This document shows, piece after piece, positions 15,701-23,419 of a DNA stretch of 30,717 bases. Source of the stretch: a virus. The notes beneath the pieces were generated by a model. It did not search any database. It worked only from the letters and a program-made list of their open reading frames with translations, and had not been told where the DNA came from. The stretch is taken from positions 1 to 30,717 of the IMG/VR virus record IMGVR_UViG_3300047476_000645; one strand, 5' to 3'. The position numbers and the translations under genes are program-made. Numbering within the stretch: position 1 is the first letter of the stretch; each line of letters starts with the position of its first letter.

Positions 15701-18700
15701 AACCTTTGGGATGTATGTTTCCCTTCCGAACGGAGCAATAAGTTTGGTCTCCATTGAGCCAACGCTCTGTACATAGGACGCAAATCCGTCCATTGAGTAC
15801 TGGGCAATTTGTTCAAGAACCTCAAGCGGTGCGTCTTGAAACTTCTCCTTAAGCACACGAACCATACGAGGAGTCATAGCCTCCTTAAACCTCTTGTGCG
15901 TCTCTGTCGTAAACACCTTCTCGTCCTTAAGGTACTTCAATGCATCATCGACCAGAGTCTGGTTGAAGTTGATGGTATCCGTTAGGCTTTTTTCAGTAAT
16001 CTGTTGTTCAAACTTCGTTCTAGGAACGACATTTCCTTGGTCATCAATCTTATACTTGAGCAGGGCTGTGATGTCATCAGAGCCAGCCCTCTTGACCTGT
16101 TCTCGGTACTTGTCCGCAATGGTCTTTGCGGGTTGGAACATGAAGTCATTCGCACCCTTGACCTGTCTGTTTTCGACAAACCGTCTAGACTCAAGGATTG
16201 CAACGGAACTGTACTCGTGACCGCTGATAGGGTTGTGGTTCATGTAGCCAACGGACTCTATTCCGTAGTCTCTGAACAACTTCTTGCTGGTAGCAGTCAT
16301 CAGCCACTCATCCATCGTAGGCATGGAAGAAGAGATGGCATCAGTGTCTCTCTGGAATAAGTCAAAGATACGGTTTCCGCTCTCATCTTTCATGCGGAGC
16401 ATATCCTCCATGACCTTTCCGACAGGAGTTCCTGTTGTCTCCGCTATGCGTCTGGAGACCATATCGACAGCCGTACGCATATCCGTACCGAACGGAATGT
16501 CTGAGATGTCTAGGTGCGACTGAGAGTCGATGTACCCGACACGCATCTGCTTGTCCTCAAAGAACCCAGCCTCATGGATGTCGGGGGTAAAGTGAAGCCA
16601 GCCGTTCTTAGATGTGTACTGGCTACCTCTTAGTGAGGGAATTGCAAACTCCATCTTGTCGGCAAGACCGTCGTCTACATAATCGAAAACTCTTGTGCGG
16701 TCTGTACGCACCTGTATCTCTGAAGACGGAGTACGGAGGGCATAAACGGCAATGTGTTCGCCTTCCTTATTTCTGTAAACCGTGTCCTTGATGATGTGTC
16801 CAGCACCGTACGGAATGATGTTTCCGTTGTTGTCTCTGCGGGTGATGGCAGGAGAGAAGTTGGCCTGTGACCGCTTGTACGCTTCGTTATGGTCATATCT
16901 GAAGCCCTCTCCGTTCTCAGCCACAATCTTGGACATTCTGTCCACACGGAAATTCTTCATTACCGTGAAGGTCTCTGGCATAGCATCACGCATCTGGAAG
17001 TCCAGAGGGGTGTTCTTCCAGCGTCTTTTCTTAGCCATCTCCTTTGTCGGGTGGTATCCGATGACAGCGTTGACGATATCTCGCTTGAGGGCGGCATCTC
17101 TTTCTCCTCCCTTTCCTCTTGAGAACAGTTTCAGTCCAGCCTCTGCATGATTGCCAAGGCTGTAATTGCTCAATAGAGCCTTGACCGCTTCTCTGAGGTT
17201 CTGCTGTGTTGTGAACAGGTTTCTGACACCCTTGTAGTGGAGGTCTCCGTCATCTATCTTGTTGTAGATGAAGTCTTCTCTACGCAGGTAAGCATCCCAG
17301 TCGAACACTTGTACGAGCAGTTTGGCTTCTCCAACCGTGTACTTCTGTATGCCATCCTTCGGCTTACCCTTAGGCTTGGTCTGGAAGTACATATTGAGTT
17401 CAACAGGAACGAACCTGCGTTGCTCGATAAAGTAACCCTTTTCTCTTCCATCATCGGTGGACTTCTCCATCGTGATGACGGTAGAACGTACGATGTTTGA
17501 AACCATGTCTGTTCTTCCGACTCTTGAGGTCTCGATGACCAAGTTAAGTTCACGGAGTCTGGTGGCAGTAGCCTTTCCAAGATACTGTTCAAACAGGCTG
17601 AGTTCCTTGGGGGTAGCCAGTCCAGTAATTCTGACACGAGGGTTACCCTGCCAGAAGGACTCCCAGAAGTCTCCAGTCTTTTCAAGACTCCATCTGCCGT
17701 CTCCTACCTCTCTCTCGACCTTGCGAGGTTTGCCGCCCTTCTTAGGGCCAAGTTCTGCGAGGTCTGAGGCAGTAACACCAGTCTCAGCCAGTTTCTTTCT
17801 GTGCTTTAAGAACCAAGCCCTCTCCTTGTTGACATCGATTACATCAGAAGGCTTTGTCGCTTCTGGGAGAACTTCCTTCTTAGGCTTCTTCTTAGGCTTG
17901 GCTGGCTGGTATCTGGCAATGCTTTCGCCCTGCTCGTTCATCAGTTCAAGTTTAAGACCACGGTCTGACGCAGGAAGAGCCATCAGTTCGTCTGCAAGTC
18001 CCGCTATTCTGGCGGACATCTCCTTGTTCACCTCTGCCTCAGTCTTTTTGGTCATAGAGCCAGACTCAATGTCTGTCTTTATGAGGTGGTCGAAATCGCT
18101 GTTAAGAAGGGTGTGGTTGTCTGCGTACTTCTTGTTGTTCAACGCCCAACCGTCATACATACCTTGTCCAAGTTCCTTCACATAATGCTTCATCAACCGC
18201 TCAAGCATAGGTATTCTGACTCTCTGCTTGGTCGTCTGGTCGATAAGGAACATATCGGGCGTGTCGCCCTTGATTAACTGAACGCCAGCCTCCTGCAGGT
18301 CTTTAGCCATCGTGTTGCGATAGAAGTCCTTCGCACCCTGTATCGCATTTCTGACAAGACCAAGGTCTCCTCCCTTGAGCAGGTAGTCCAGAGGCTTGTC
18401 TTCTACGAACCTGTTCCAGTAAGAGGCTAAGAACTCCTCAAACAAAGCGTTAAGTTCTGTGGCCTTCTCTCCACCCTTGAACCGCTCAATGGCTTCGTTG
18501 AACTTCTTGTACATACCAGACATATTCTCTGGCGTGTGACCGCCAGTTTCCTTGTCTAGGTTGAAGTATTGGTCTCTGAATTGCTCAAGAAGTGAAACAG
18601 CCTTGTCCTTAGGCATTCTGTACAACGCACCAAGGTTGTTTTCCGTGCCGACAAGGGCATCTACTGCGTGTTTTGTGAAAGCCTTTCCGTAACGCTTGGT

Positions 18701-20440
18701 AAGAAGAAGGCCGTGGAAGGTCTCTTCCGACACAGCAGACCTAGCGGCTCTGTCTGCGTTGATAAGAATGACGGACTTTCCGTCCTTGTCTTTAAGAAAT
18801 GTTATGCCACCAAACTCTGGGTTGGCAAGGTTCTGTCTTTCGTAAGCATCAAACTCGGCACTCGTAGACATCTCCTTAATCTTCTTCTCCGTAAGGATAC
18901 GGATAGGGTCATCTGGAAGCAGACGCTCGGCGGCGGCAATCTTAGACATGACGCTAAGTTGTCCCTGCGTTCCTGCTTCAGTGTGAGCATTCTCAAGAAG
19001 ACGCATAAGTCCTTCTTGGTTGTGGAAGTCGTAGTGGCTAGTAGCCCAAAGGAACTGCTTGACCGTATCTCTGACAGCATCTCCACCAGAAACGGTATTG
19101 TGAAGTACGCCTATCTGGTTGAACGCAGAACCGATGACAAAGCCAGTTCCAAGTCCGTGGTAGAGACCTTCTTCTCCGCCAAAGGCAAAGCCGAAAGCAC
19201 CACCATACATGGAAGAGTGAAATCCAACCTTAGTCGTATTCGTAGCCCACTGAACAAAAGGAGAAGCGTTTGCCGCCCAGAATGTAGCGACTTTTTGAAT
19301 AGGCTTGCTGGTAGACTCAAGGGCGACACGCTCCGACAGTGTCATACCTGCAATCTTGGGTTCTTCTGCGGCTAACTTTAATGCAGTCTCTCCAAGACGA
19401 CCAACACCCTCTGTCAGTTTAGCCGCACCCCAGACCATCGTGACCTTAGCCCAAGCAGGAATGGTTACTTGGTTTACGCCAAGACCTCCTTCGGCGGCAC
19501 GAACAAGACCTTCATTACCTTGGATTTTACCCTGTCCTGTAATATGGTGCTGGTGACCAGTCATGTCTGTCATGACCTCTCCGACACCCTTGTCAACCTT
19601 GGCAATCTTGGATGAAATCCACTCGCCTCCGTCTCCAAGTTTACCGAAACCTTCTGAGGCTTTCTTGAGTGCAAACGCACTGGCCTTCGTTAGATTTTCG
19701 CCAAGACCGACAGCCGCAGTAGCACCACGGAGACCCTTTGCGATTGCAGACTCTATTCCAAGGTTAGGAATAAGCCAAGAAGGGTCTGCGACATAAGAGA
19801 CCGCTTGAACAACAGCAGGGTTGGTCAAGTCTAAGTCCATACCTCCGACATTAATCGTAGGAGGAAGAATTATGCCCTCGTTCTGGTCTTTATGTATCAT
19901 CTGCCGAACCTTGAGAGCCTCTTGGTATGACAGGTATTCGTCTTCTGGAGTGCTGTGGTTGTTGAACAACATCTTGCTCAACCAAGAGTTCTTGTCGTAC
20001 TTGGCCTGTTCGTACATATACAGCCAGTTCTTAGTTCCAACAGCCGCACCTTCGATGCCAGAACCAACAACTTTAGGAACTTTAAGTGTAACCACATCTC
20101 CAGCAAGTTCGTACGCACCAGTAGCAAGGTCTGTGGTAGCCGCACCAACGGCTTCTCCAACCGTCTTCCACATGGACACCTTCTTTTCGTCCATGAACGC
20201 CTTATACTTCTTATAGTCCTCAAAGGGCATGACATACCCAAGATGACCATAACGCTTGTCCATCTCCGCCAGATACTGTCCCTTGAACTCGTCTGGTATC
20301 TGGTCTGGTATTTCTGCGTCTTGCTCTTTCGTCAGAGGAACTTCTGGGTTTGAAATAGCCTCTTCAGTCGGGAGTCTTAGTCCCTGCTGTGCGGCATATC
20401 TCTTGAGTTCTTCTGAACTAGAATAGGTAATTTCGGACAT
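9764..20440 (-). CDS. Giant virion-associated protein, 3558 aa, with ADP-ribosyltransferase-like segment
   Basis: One uninterrupted frame of 10.7 kb, a third of the window. Its place after two ejection-type genes and before the holin matches the largest internal virion protein of T7-like phages (gp16) or giant polyvalent ejected proteins. Visible parts: Gly-rich hydrophobic stretch at about 397-440 that could insert in membranes; at about 545-590 a metallopeptidase-like VILINADRAARSAVSEETFH whose expected HExxH reads EETFH; Lys/Pro linker near 845-857; at about 1283-1437 a segment resembling polyvalent ADP-ribosyltransferase domains (MRVGYIDSQSHLDISDI, then YGIESVGYMNHNP and ANDFMFQPA); long coiled coils near 2070-2160 and 2670-2750. 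No transglycosylase motif or T7/N4 polymerase motif set was found. The start overlaps the upstream stop as TAATG. Confidence 0.8.
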   Translation of the reverse strand: MSEITYSSSEELKRYAAQQGLRLPTEEAISNPEVPLTKEQDAEIPDQIPDEFKGQYLAEMDKRYGHLGYVMPFEDYKKYKAFMDEKKVSMWKTVGEAVGAATTDLATGAYELAGDVVTLKVPKVVGSGIEGAAVGTKNWLYMYEQAKYDKNSWLSKMLFNNHSTPEDEYLSYQEALKVRQMIHKDQNEGIILPPTINVGGMDLDLTNPAVVQAVSYVADPSWLIPNLGIESAIAKGLRGATAAVGLGENLTKASAFALKKASEGFGKLGDGGEWISSKIAKVDKGVGEVMTDMTGHQHHITGQGKIQGNEGLVRAAEGGLGVNQVTIPAWAKVTMVWGAAKLTEGVGRLGETALKLAAEEPKIAGMTLSERVALESTSKPIQKVATFWAANASPFVQWATNTTKVGFHSSMYGGAFGFAFGGEEGLYHGLGTGFVIGSAFNQIGVLHNTVSGGDAVRDTVKQFLWATSHYDFHNQEGLMRLLENAHTEAGTQGQLSVMSKIAAAERLLPDDPIRILTEKKIKEMSTSAEFDAYERQNLANPEFGGITFLKDKDGKSVILINADRAARSAVSEETFHGLLLTKRYGKAFTKHAVDALVGTENNLGALYRMPKDKAVSLLEQFRDQYFNLDKETGGHTPENMSGMYKKFNEAIERFKGGEKATELNALFEEFLASYWNRFVEDKPLDYLLKGGDLGLVRNAIQGAKDFYRNTMAKDLQEAGVQLIKGDTPDMFLIDQTTKQRVRIPMLERLMKHYVKELGQGMYDGWALNNKKYADNHTLLNSDFDHLIKTDIESGSMTKKTEAEVNKEMSARIAGLADELMALPASDRGLKLELMNEQGESIARYQPAKPKKKPKKEVLPEATKPSDVIDVNKERAWFLKHRKKLAETGVTASDLAELGPKKGGKPRKVEREVGDGRWSLEKTGDFWESFWQGNPRVRITGLATPKELSLFEQYLGKATATRLRELNLVIETSRVGRTDMVSNIVRSTVITMEKSTDDGREKGYFIEQRRFVPVELNMYFQTKPKGKPKDGIQKYTVGEAKLLVQVFDWDAYLRREDFIYNKIDDGDLHYKGVRNLFTTQQNLREAVKALLSNYSLGNHAEAGLKLFSRGKGGERDAALKRDIVNAVIGYHPTKEMAKKRRWKNTPLDFQMRDAMPETFTVMKNFRVDRMSKIVAENGEGFRYDHNEAYKRSQANFSPAITRRDNNGNIIPYGAGHIIKDTVYRNKEGEHIAVYALRTPSSEIQVRTDRTRVFDYVDDGLADKMEFAIPSLRGSQYTSKNGWLHFTPDIHEAGFFEDKQMRVGYIDSQSHLDISDIPFGTDMRTAVDMVSRRIAETTGTPVGKVMEDMLRMKDESGNRIFDLFQRDTDAISSSMPTMDEWLMTATSKKLFRDYGIESVGYMNHNPISGHEYSSVAILESRRFVENRQVKGANDFMFQPAKTIADKYREQVKRAGSDDITALLKYKIDDQGNVVPRTKFEQQITEKSLTDTINFNQTLVDDALKYLKDEKVFTTETHKRFKEAMTPRMVRVLKEKFQDAPLEVLEQIAQYSMDGFASYVQSVGSMETKLIAPFGRETYIPKVSITADSALIENASKYGITPKTLAETGIPSLGHWVEMSEAEYMALKNYKKWGQLYKEVEAGKKEEANMRVAEVRKDMGGLTAEQARLIRQGISDKASISEAVIARVLRENQGIAGLIDNMAERQKQLVFLADASILGTGRLGDDNLVLSTYAKNKMMKAFMERNIGFAKTLIKTDRGYARKDMMEIVNAYEAVVASKRNIAIEADEARAIWDRQTREVDNIISDDAKQRIMDFLSAYHIKDINPDVLDKIRAKLYDESAKGFIELGTPEAIARSVELYAFYDSGGKESLAKIRESIKRNYIESINRLEKEGFYGVRWKPTDISKTNGVIAVHENGVVKNVQRAWNFDGTHLTVLETQLAGDTKRTLAMYDKDGNILSRKEYKFRTEEVDKKTGEKSLKDVPLSVIDETVELFLQEATQTVRNKIGTGDIPAQQLIEGPYQEVKGNMKNLILAVAKQSRGTGEVSSDKFRLFRNGDYFLAQEIFNAEMGYDVGAKIKQLEEQLASGKANATRPITEFERTKLEERLQKVDEILRDNKFGSVERMEQLQAEQASLSEQLDSGVKKSDKLDKKKELTIDEKVKLRDEITRLKRFKNQDLGFSFIIDKKYGAEIITTQFGSLKERNAELARMATNKGRNSSEAFEKFAESSFKNFNQFINGLRLTEMNRLGTLLAEGTHADSIIPQIKKLMAELNEVEKQQRGFYRNEKTRINNELRLKGKKPLEESKIIERIKSELDEIELAADEAEAMHLAAAVQLHEMKVLDKMKGFSPERVEELMYRISAKSKEIDFDEYRMAVPRDGNVVGMIEQLQRSFIENGNKFAVLQDKWTQMHDGLYGRDEDLSGIKGKIDFLSKRYLQAKGIKVTAERSFIEAAKLHDFDVVSKFDFNKLRTSRPQGKGVTYGEPSYLVDVDNVLGKGHEYHRTVKDYTEEFKARLINLKNYYDAGISQGDISIKNILGIELTPANTDISIHHHLRNKLTEKNLGEAGFRWANEPKNRDFIKKLDTDIMEGRIDHNEAVQMIKDEELLSSLGKDGIALKDTVKALDETVEKIAIVANRLNLAHRGIELVDMNTDIQSEFPFFRQYRAEIPKDIPRLEAELKKLRGQKEALKSRYEKILKKAGDENAPAEFKRLVAEYKQLDYQETIARRNTKQDRQRLREIEKLRKSSITKLFRQYDDFARNLGLKNIKDSRVEINPADPSTQYIAYSFPEISSDLFQSSWRQWDLSTSYTEGTHNAGVISGNDAPSSTIGGEQRNFVRQDARNSKRPVFLADYIHFAHAKRAYHEKNPSMPMSAADAHLIKFFFPRESANGLLADKINRVPEEKMKQHEAFTNGIMDNLKTATEKERFVRSFVVDALDLITDNAGIREVALKKLKQMSDAEFKQWREENPDAVDRSLNTIEVLEQAMYLMKNGVVPVGTKGEKFNFRDSIHTTLSKDDIARIYAIAEKKGWSEEQVQKYIDAGVSDVTPKELRPILARKKSPFATRSDIGHLPIDTLVRMQGFMDIWKQEVARHTEDSLFGIERNYSIKQMYENLPPQERFNLDMPTITQMMKDNERSNIQAARETKKRYKQKNKAILDDASLEQFSFGQSDTIIKDEWARINHILAEALSTEASLIKYKRDAQGFISTRPFALDNLLSMKDNLRITDLRKHKDGSTSIDWDNKNKPNFRDTIDGRYFIKREVTTDKKGKTGERFTIFFKGERFNTPSGQKVHEIPTTRFASTDNLTEAQVMIRLFEDDVMRVKRAADMIEGGKTKFDEFRVGEQSLPTQDPRQGLLINWSNAGHFSEQVLNLYMENKGKPFFRQLMADKLEGIGQYGEKGYLVWDANGRTRTKSMLITPQKEGIISKYFEQRRSKDGHQLWVRRKSDKPVVDPNAATEENATTQGQALKTEEARSQSPEEKTVSDVSNFDIIQSSGPSTDKPFEDWVIVRNRLKYTIIKIDDKGRSIFRIFNPASVFMAETYHEYEAVEEILKQEMKQYE

Positions 20441-22614
20441 TATTTCTTCGGTTCGTTATACTTGTTGTAAATATCTGGATACTTGTCCTTTAGGCCAAGA
20501 ACAATTTGCTCAATTCTCTTGGCGGCTTGCTCCTTAGACATACCACCAGCAAGACCCTTTGTTGGCTTAATTTCAATACCTATCGCATCTGCCTTTACCT
20601 TTGCAGAATCTGCTATGAGGCTTCTTGTAAGTTCAAGCGTCTCAATGGTTTTGTCAACATCCTGTAGGTTTCTCCAGAATGTAGGTTCAGCCATCATGTC
20701 TCCAAGTCTTTGAGCGTCTTTTTCAGTTTCTGTACCCGGAGCAATGAAGTTCTTTCTGAATGTTTCAAGACCTCTCTGGTATGTCGTGTATTCAGTTTCC
20801 CATCTCGCTCCAATAAGAGGAAGGTTTTCATACCACTTCTTTTCCTTCCATAGGTTTACCATGTTGTCGATGTACTTGTCAGCCTTGTCGATGTCGATTG
20901 TGAGTTGTGTTAATTCCTCCTGTGCCTTTTCTGCGTTAATAATAGGCAGTTCAGACATCGGGTCTTCCTTGTTGTTTGTCTTGGCTCTGAAGACATAGTT
21001 TCCGTAGGTTCTTCCTTCACCAACGAACTGACGGAAGTAATTGTTTGCACCTTGACGCTTTATTCCAGCCTCAGTCGTAGGAGTTCTAGTAAGACCCATT
21101 CCCTCCAGTTCGTCCTGCGACTTTGTATTACCCTTTTCATCGGTATACATAACCTTGCCGCTATCGGTCTGCCATCTTCTCATTCCGCCAAACAGACCAA
21201 ACACCTTGTAGGCATCGTCTCTGGTCATCGGGAACGGCTGGTTTCTATCCTTGAATACCTTAAAAGCAGAGTCGTAAGCCTCATCAACCATTCTCTGGTC
21301 TGTCTTGTAGGCGACAATCTCCTTTGATGTGCCGACAACACTCTTTTCTTCAGAGATAATTCTGACACCAGTCGGGGCTGTTCTAGGAACAGGTTTAGCA
21401 ACCTCTGGCTTGATGCCAAGGCTCTTACCAACCGCTTCTTGGAACTGCGTGGTATTGGAATATCTTACGGCTATGTCATATCTGGCTGTGTCCAGTTCAA
21501 CATCCTTATTCTCACCCTTGGCTGAAGCGTTCCACTTAAACTGGTGGTCAATCGTAGCCCTTTGCTCTGGGAAGTTTCTTATCAACTGTTCATACACACC
21601 CTGCACGAACTGTTTCTTGTTCTTTGATGTGTTGTTTACGGCAGGTATGGTCGGGTCAAACTGTGCATCTCCAGACAGCGTCCGTGCTATGGTCGTAGAA
21701 AAAGGAGTAACTTTCTGTTCTCCAGTTGCAGTAACATCTTCAACCTTGAGACCGCTTTCCTTAAGGAACTTGTCGATGTCATCGTACCAGTCGTACATAT
21801 TATCTGGCGTTTCAAGCCAGCCAGAACGAACTTCCTTCTGTCCTTTGACTGTGACCTTCTCAGTAGGGACGATACCCTGTCTTGTCTGTATCATCAACTC
21901 CCTAGCCTCTTCCGTGCTTAAGGCTCTCTCGGTAGATTTAGCCTTAGCACCAGCAACCCTAGCCTCCGCTTCAAGCAACTTAAGTCGAGCAGGGCCAAGT
22001 ACCTTTTCTAAACCAAATCTATCTCTTTCAAGTTGCAGTTTTAGTGCATCAAGTTCGTCGCCCTTCTCACCACGAGCAATACGCCATTCAAGGTCTCTTA
22101 CTCTAAACTTAAAATCCTGCTCTTGTGCCGTTACTCTTGATTTTGCTTCTTCTCGTGCAAGTCTTAGTTTTTCTTCTTCAATCTCAAGACCTCGCTCTTT
22201 AGCCTTTCTATTAAACTTGTTCTCATCGTCCTGCTCAAACTTTGAATGAACGGTCAAAAACGATGTAAGGTCAGTCGTTGAAACGCCATCGACTCCGTCT
22301 GGCTGTTTCTGCGACTTTTTCCATAGTTCAACAATGTGCTGTGGTGCATCAGCCTTAGGCTTGTACGAAATCTCTCCAGTGGCATCATCCTCTGGGCCGT
22401 CCTGCTCCATGTACTGTTTAAGCACACTGTTGGCAAGGTATGAAGCCTTTGCCTTTTCTTCCTGTGTCTGCTGGTACTTATCAAGTCCTTCTGCGACATT
22501 TTTGCCAAACCCAGCAATAGCATTGGCAGTTTGTTCTGCAATTGCCCCTGTATACGGCAGGATGTTAATAGGTTGAACCTGTTCGTTTTGGTATCTTTGA
22601 AATGGTGAAGCCAT
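20440..22614 (-). CDS. Internal virion (ejection) protein, 724 aa
   Basis: I infer this role from position and composition. It lies between a short Ala/Gly/Met-rich ejection-type protein and the giant protein, as T7 gp15 lies between gp14 and gp16. The N-terminus (IAEQTANAIAGFGKNVAEGL at about 25-44) is the helical start often seen in such proteins. A long charged helix follows at about 130-245 (RKAKERGLEIEEEKLRLARE and onward), probably coiled coil. The rest is mixed and soluble, with a C-terminal helical domain. No catalytic motif was recognised. The stop overlaps the giant gene start (TAATG). The start at 22614 follows an A/T-rich leader without Shine-Dalgarno, 4 bases after the PP-loop enzyme gene's end. 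Confidence 0.65.
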   Translation of the reverse strand: MASPFQRYQNEQVQPINILPYTGAIAEQTANAIAGFGKNVAEGLDKYQQTQEEKAKASYLANSVLKQYMEQDGPEDDATGEISYKPKADAPQHIVELWKKSQKQPDGVDGVSTTDLTSFLTVHSKFEQDDENKFNRKAKERGLEIEEEKLRLAREEAKSRVTAQEQDFKFRVRDLEWRIARGEKGDELDALKLQLERDRFGLEKVLGPARLKLLEAEARVAGAKAKSTERALSTEEARELMIQTRQGIVPTEKVTVKGQKEVRSGWLETPDNMYDWYDDIDKFLKESGLKVEDVTATGEQKVTPFSTTIARTLSGDAQFDPTIPAVNNTSKNKKQFVQGVYEQLIRNFPEQRATIDHQFKWNASAKGENKDVELDTARYDIAVRYSNTTQFQEAVGKSLGIKPEVAKPVPRTAPTGVRIISEEKSVVGTSKEIVAYKTDQRMVDEAYDSAFKVFKDRNQPFPMTRDDAYKVFGLFGGMRRWQTDSGKVMYTDEKGNTKSQDELEGMGLTRTPTTEAGIKRQGANNYFRQFVGEGRTYGNYVFRAKTNNKEDPMSELPIINAEKAQEELTQLTIDIDKADKYIDNMVNLWKEKKWYENLPLIGARWETEYTTYQRGLETFRKNFIAPGTETEKDAQRLGDMMAEPTFWRNLQDVDKTIETLELTRSLIADSAKVKADAIGIEIKPTKGLAGGMSKEQAAKRIEQIVLGLKDKYPDIYNKYNEPKK

Positions 22615-22618
22615 AAAA

Positions 22619-23419
22619 TTAGTCCTTCATGTAGGATAGTGGAGTCTGGTCAGCCCAAGGATACCTAGAAGAAGCGTTTTCAACAACTCCCTTAAACTTG
22701 GGACAATAAACAAATTTCTTAGCATCTGTCCTTCTGTCGATGCAAGCAGTACAAGCGTGGACATAGTCTGCGTTAAAAGACCTGTCAGCCTTTTCTCTGT
22801 ACTTACCATCTACTTTCTCATACCTGTCTTTGTCCCAAGGGACATTGTGTGCCTCAATGTATTCCCATATGTCATCGTGAGACCAGTCACGAAGAGGAAA
22901 CATAAAATTCATCCATCCTTGTCCAAAACGGCTGTTAATTCTAGTTCCAGCGTCACCACCAAGGATAGGGTCACTGTCACATCCCTTGTGTCCAACCCAT
23001 AGCATATCCCAGTTTGCTTGCAGACCTAGTTGTTTAGGACGATTAAGAATGTCAATTGCACAAACCCACGGCTTTCCTTCTACAGGAGGAGTAATCCCAG
23101 TAGGACAGGTAATGGTAGATGTGTTAAGAGCGTAAATATTTTGAACCTCAAACTCATCATCTGTCTGTTGAAACAGAGAATTGCACGGACTCCAAGAATA
23201 GACTTCAAGTCCGTAGTCAGCGATTACTTTGTTTTGAAACGAGTACTTGGATGGTTGCCACGGTTCTTTGAAAAAAACAACAGGCATCTTAACGCCAAGA
23301 GTATGGAGAATGTGCAAAAGAACCATAGAGTCCTTTCCTCCAGACCAAGCCAATACGGACTTATTAGGAACTGAGAGGCCAGCCCTAATTAAATCAATTG
23401 TTTTTTCCAATTTGTTCAT
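22619..23419 (-). CDS. PAPS-reductase-like PP-loop enzyme
   Basis: This 266-aa protein belongs to the adenine-nucleotide alpha-hydrolase (PAPS reductase) family. The PP-loop SGGKDS is at 26-31, followed by LHILHTLGVKMPVVFFKEPW. Several cysteines are spaced through the protein (CPTG near 110, CDSD, and CTACID then YCPK near the end). The C-terminal ECGLHxG motif of true assimilatory CysH is absent, so sulfate reduction is doubtful. Members of the family also activate nucleotides for tRNA thiolation or DNA phosphorothioation (DndC type). The position is odd: between two ejection-protein genes of the late operon, so it is made with the virion. It starts on a TAATG overlap with the upstream gene. 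Confidence 0.82.
   Translation of the reverse strand: MNKLEKTIDLIRAGLSVPNKSVLAWSGGKDSMVLLHILHTLGVKMPVVFFKEPWQPSKYSFQNKVIADYGLEVYSWSPCNSLFQQTDDEFEVQNIYALNTSTITCPTGITPPVEGKPWVCAIDILNRPKQLGLQANWDMLWVGHKGCDSDPILGGDAGTRINSRFGQGWMNFMFPLRDWSHDDIWEYIEAHNVPWDKDRYEKVDGKYREKADRSFNADYVHACTACIDRRTDAKKFVYCPKFKGVVENASSRYPWADQTPLSYMKD

Noticed and set aside
9764-20440. Giant protein as an N4-type virion RNA polymerase (similar length of about 3500 aa)
   Set aside because: I looked for the T7-family motifs in order. An isolated MHDGLYG near residue 2408 recalls motif C, but there is no matching R-x3-K-x7-YG motif upstream and no DxxGR-type motif, so polymerase is not supported.
21329-22249. 306-aa open frame on the plus strand opposite the 724-aa gene
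   Set aside because: Ser/Leu-rich antisense shadow without any recognisable motif; the minus-strand gene has operon context and sensible composition.
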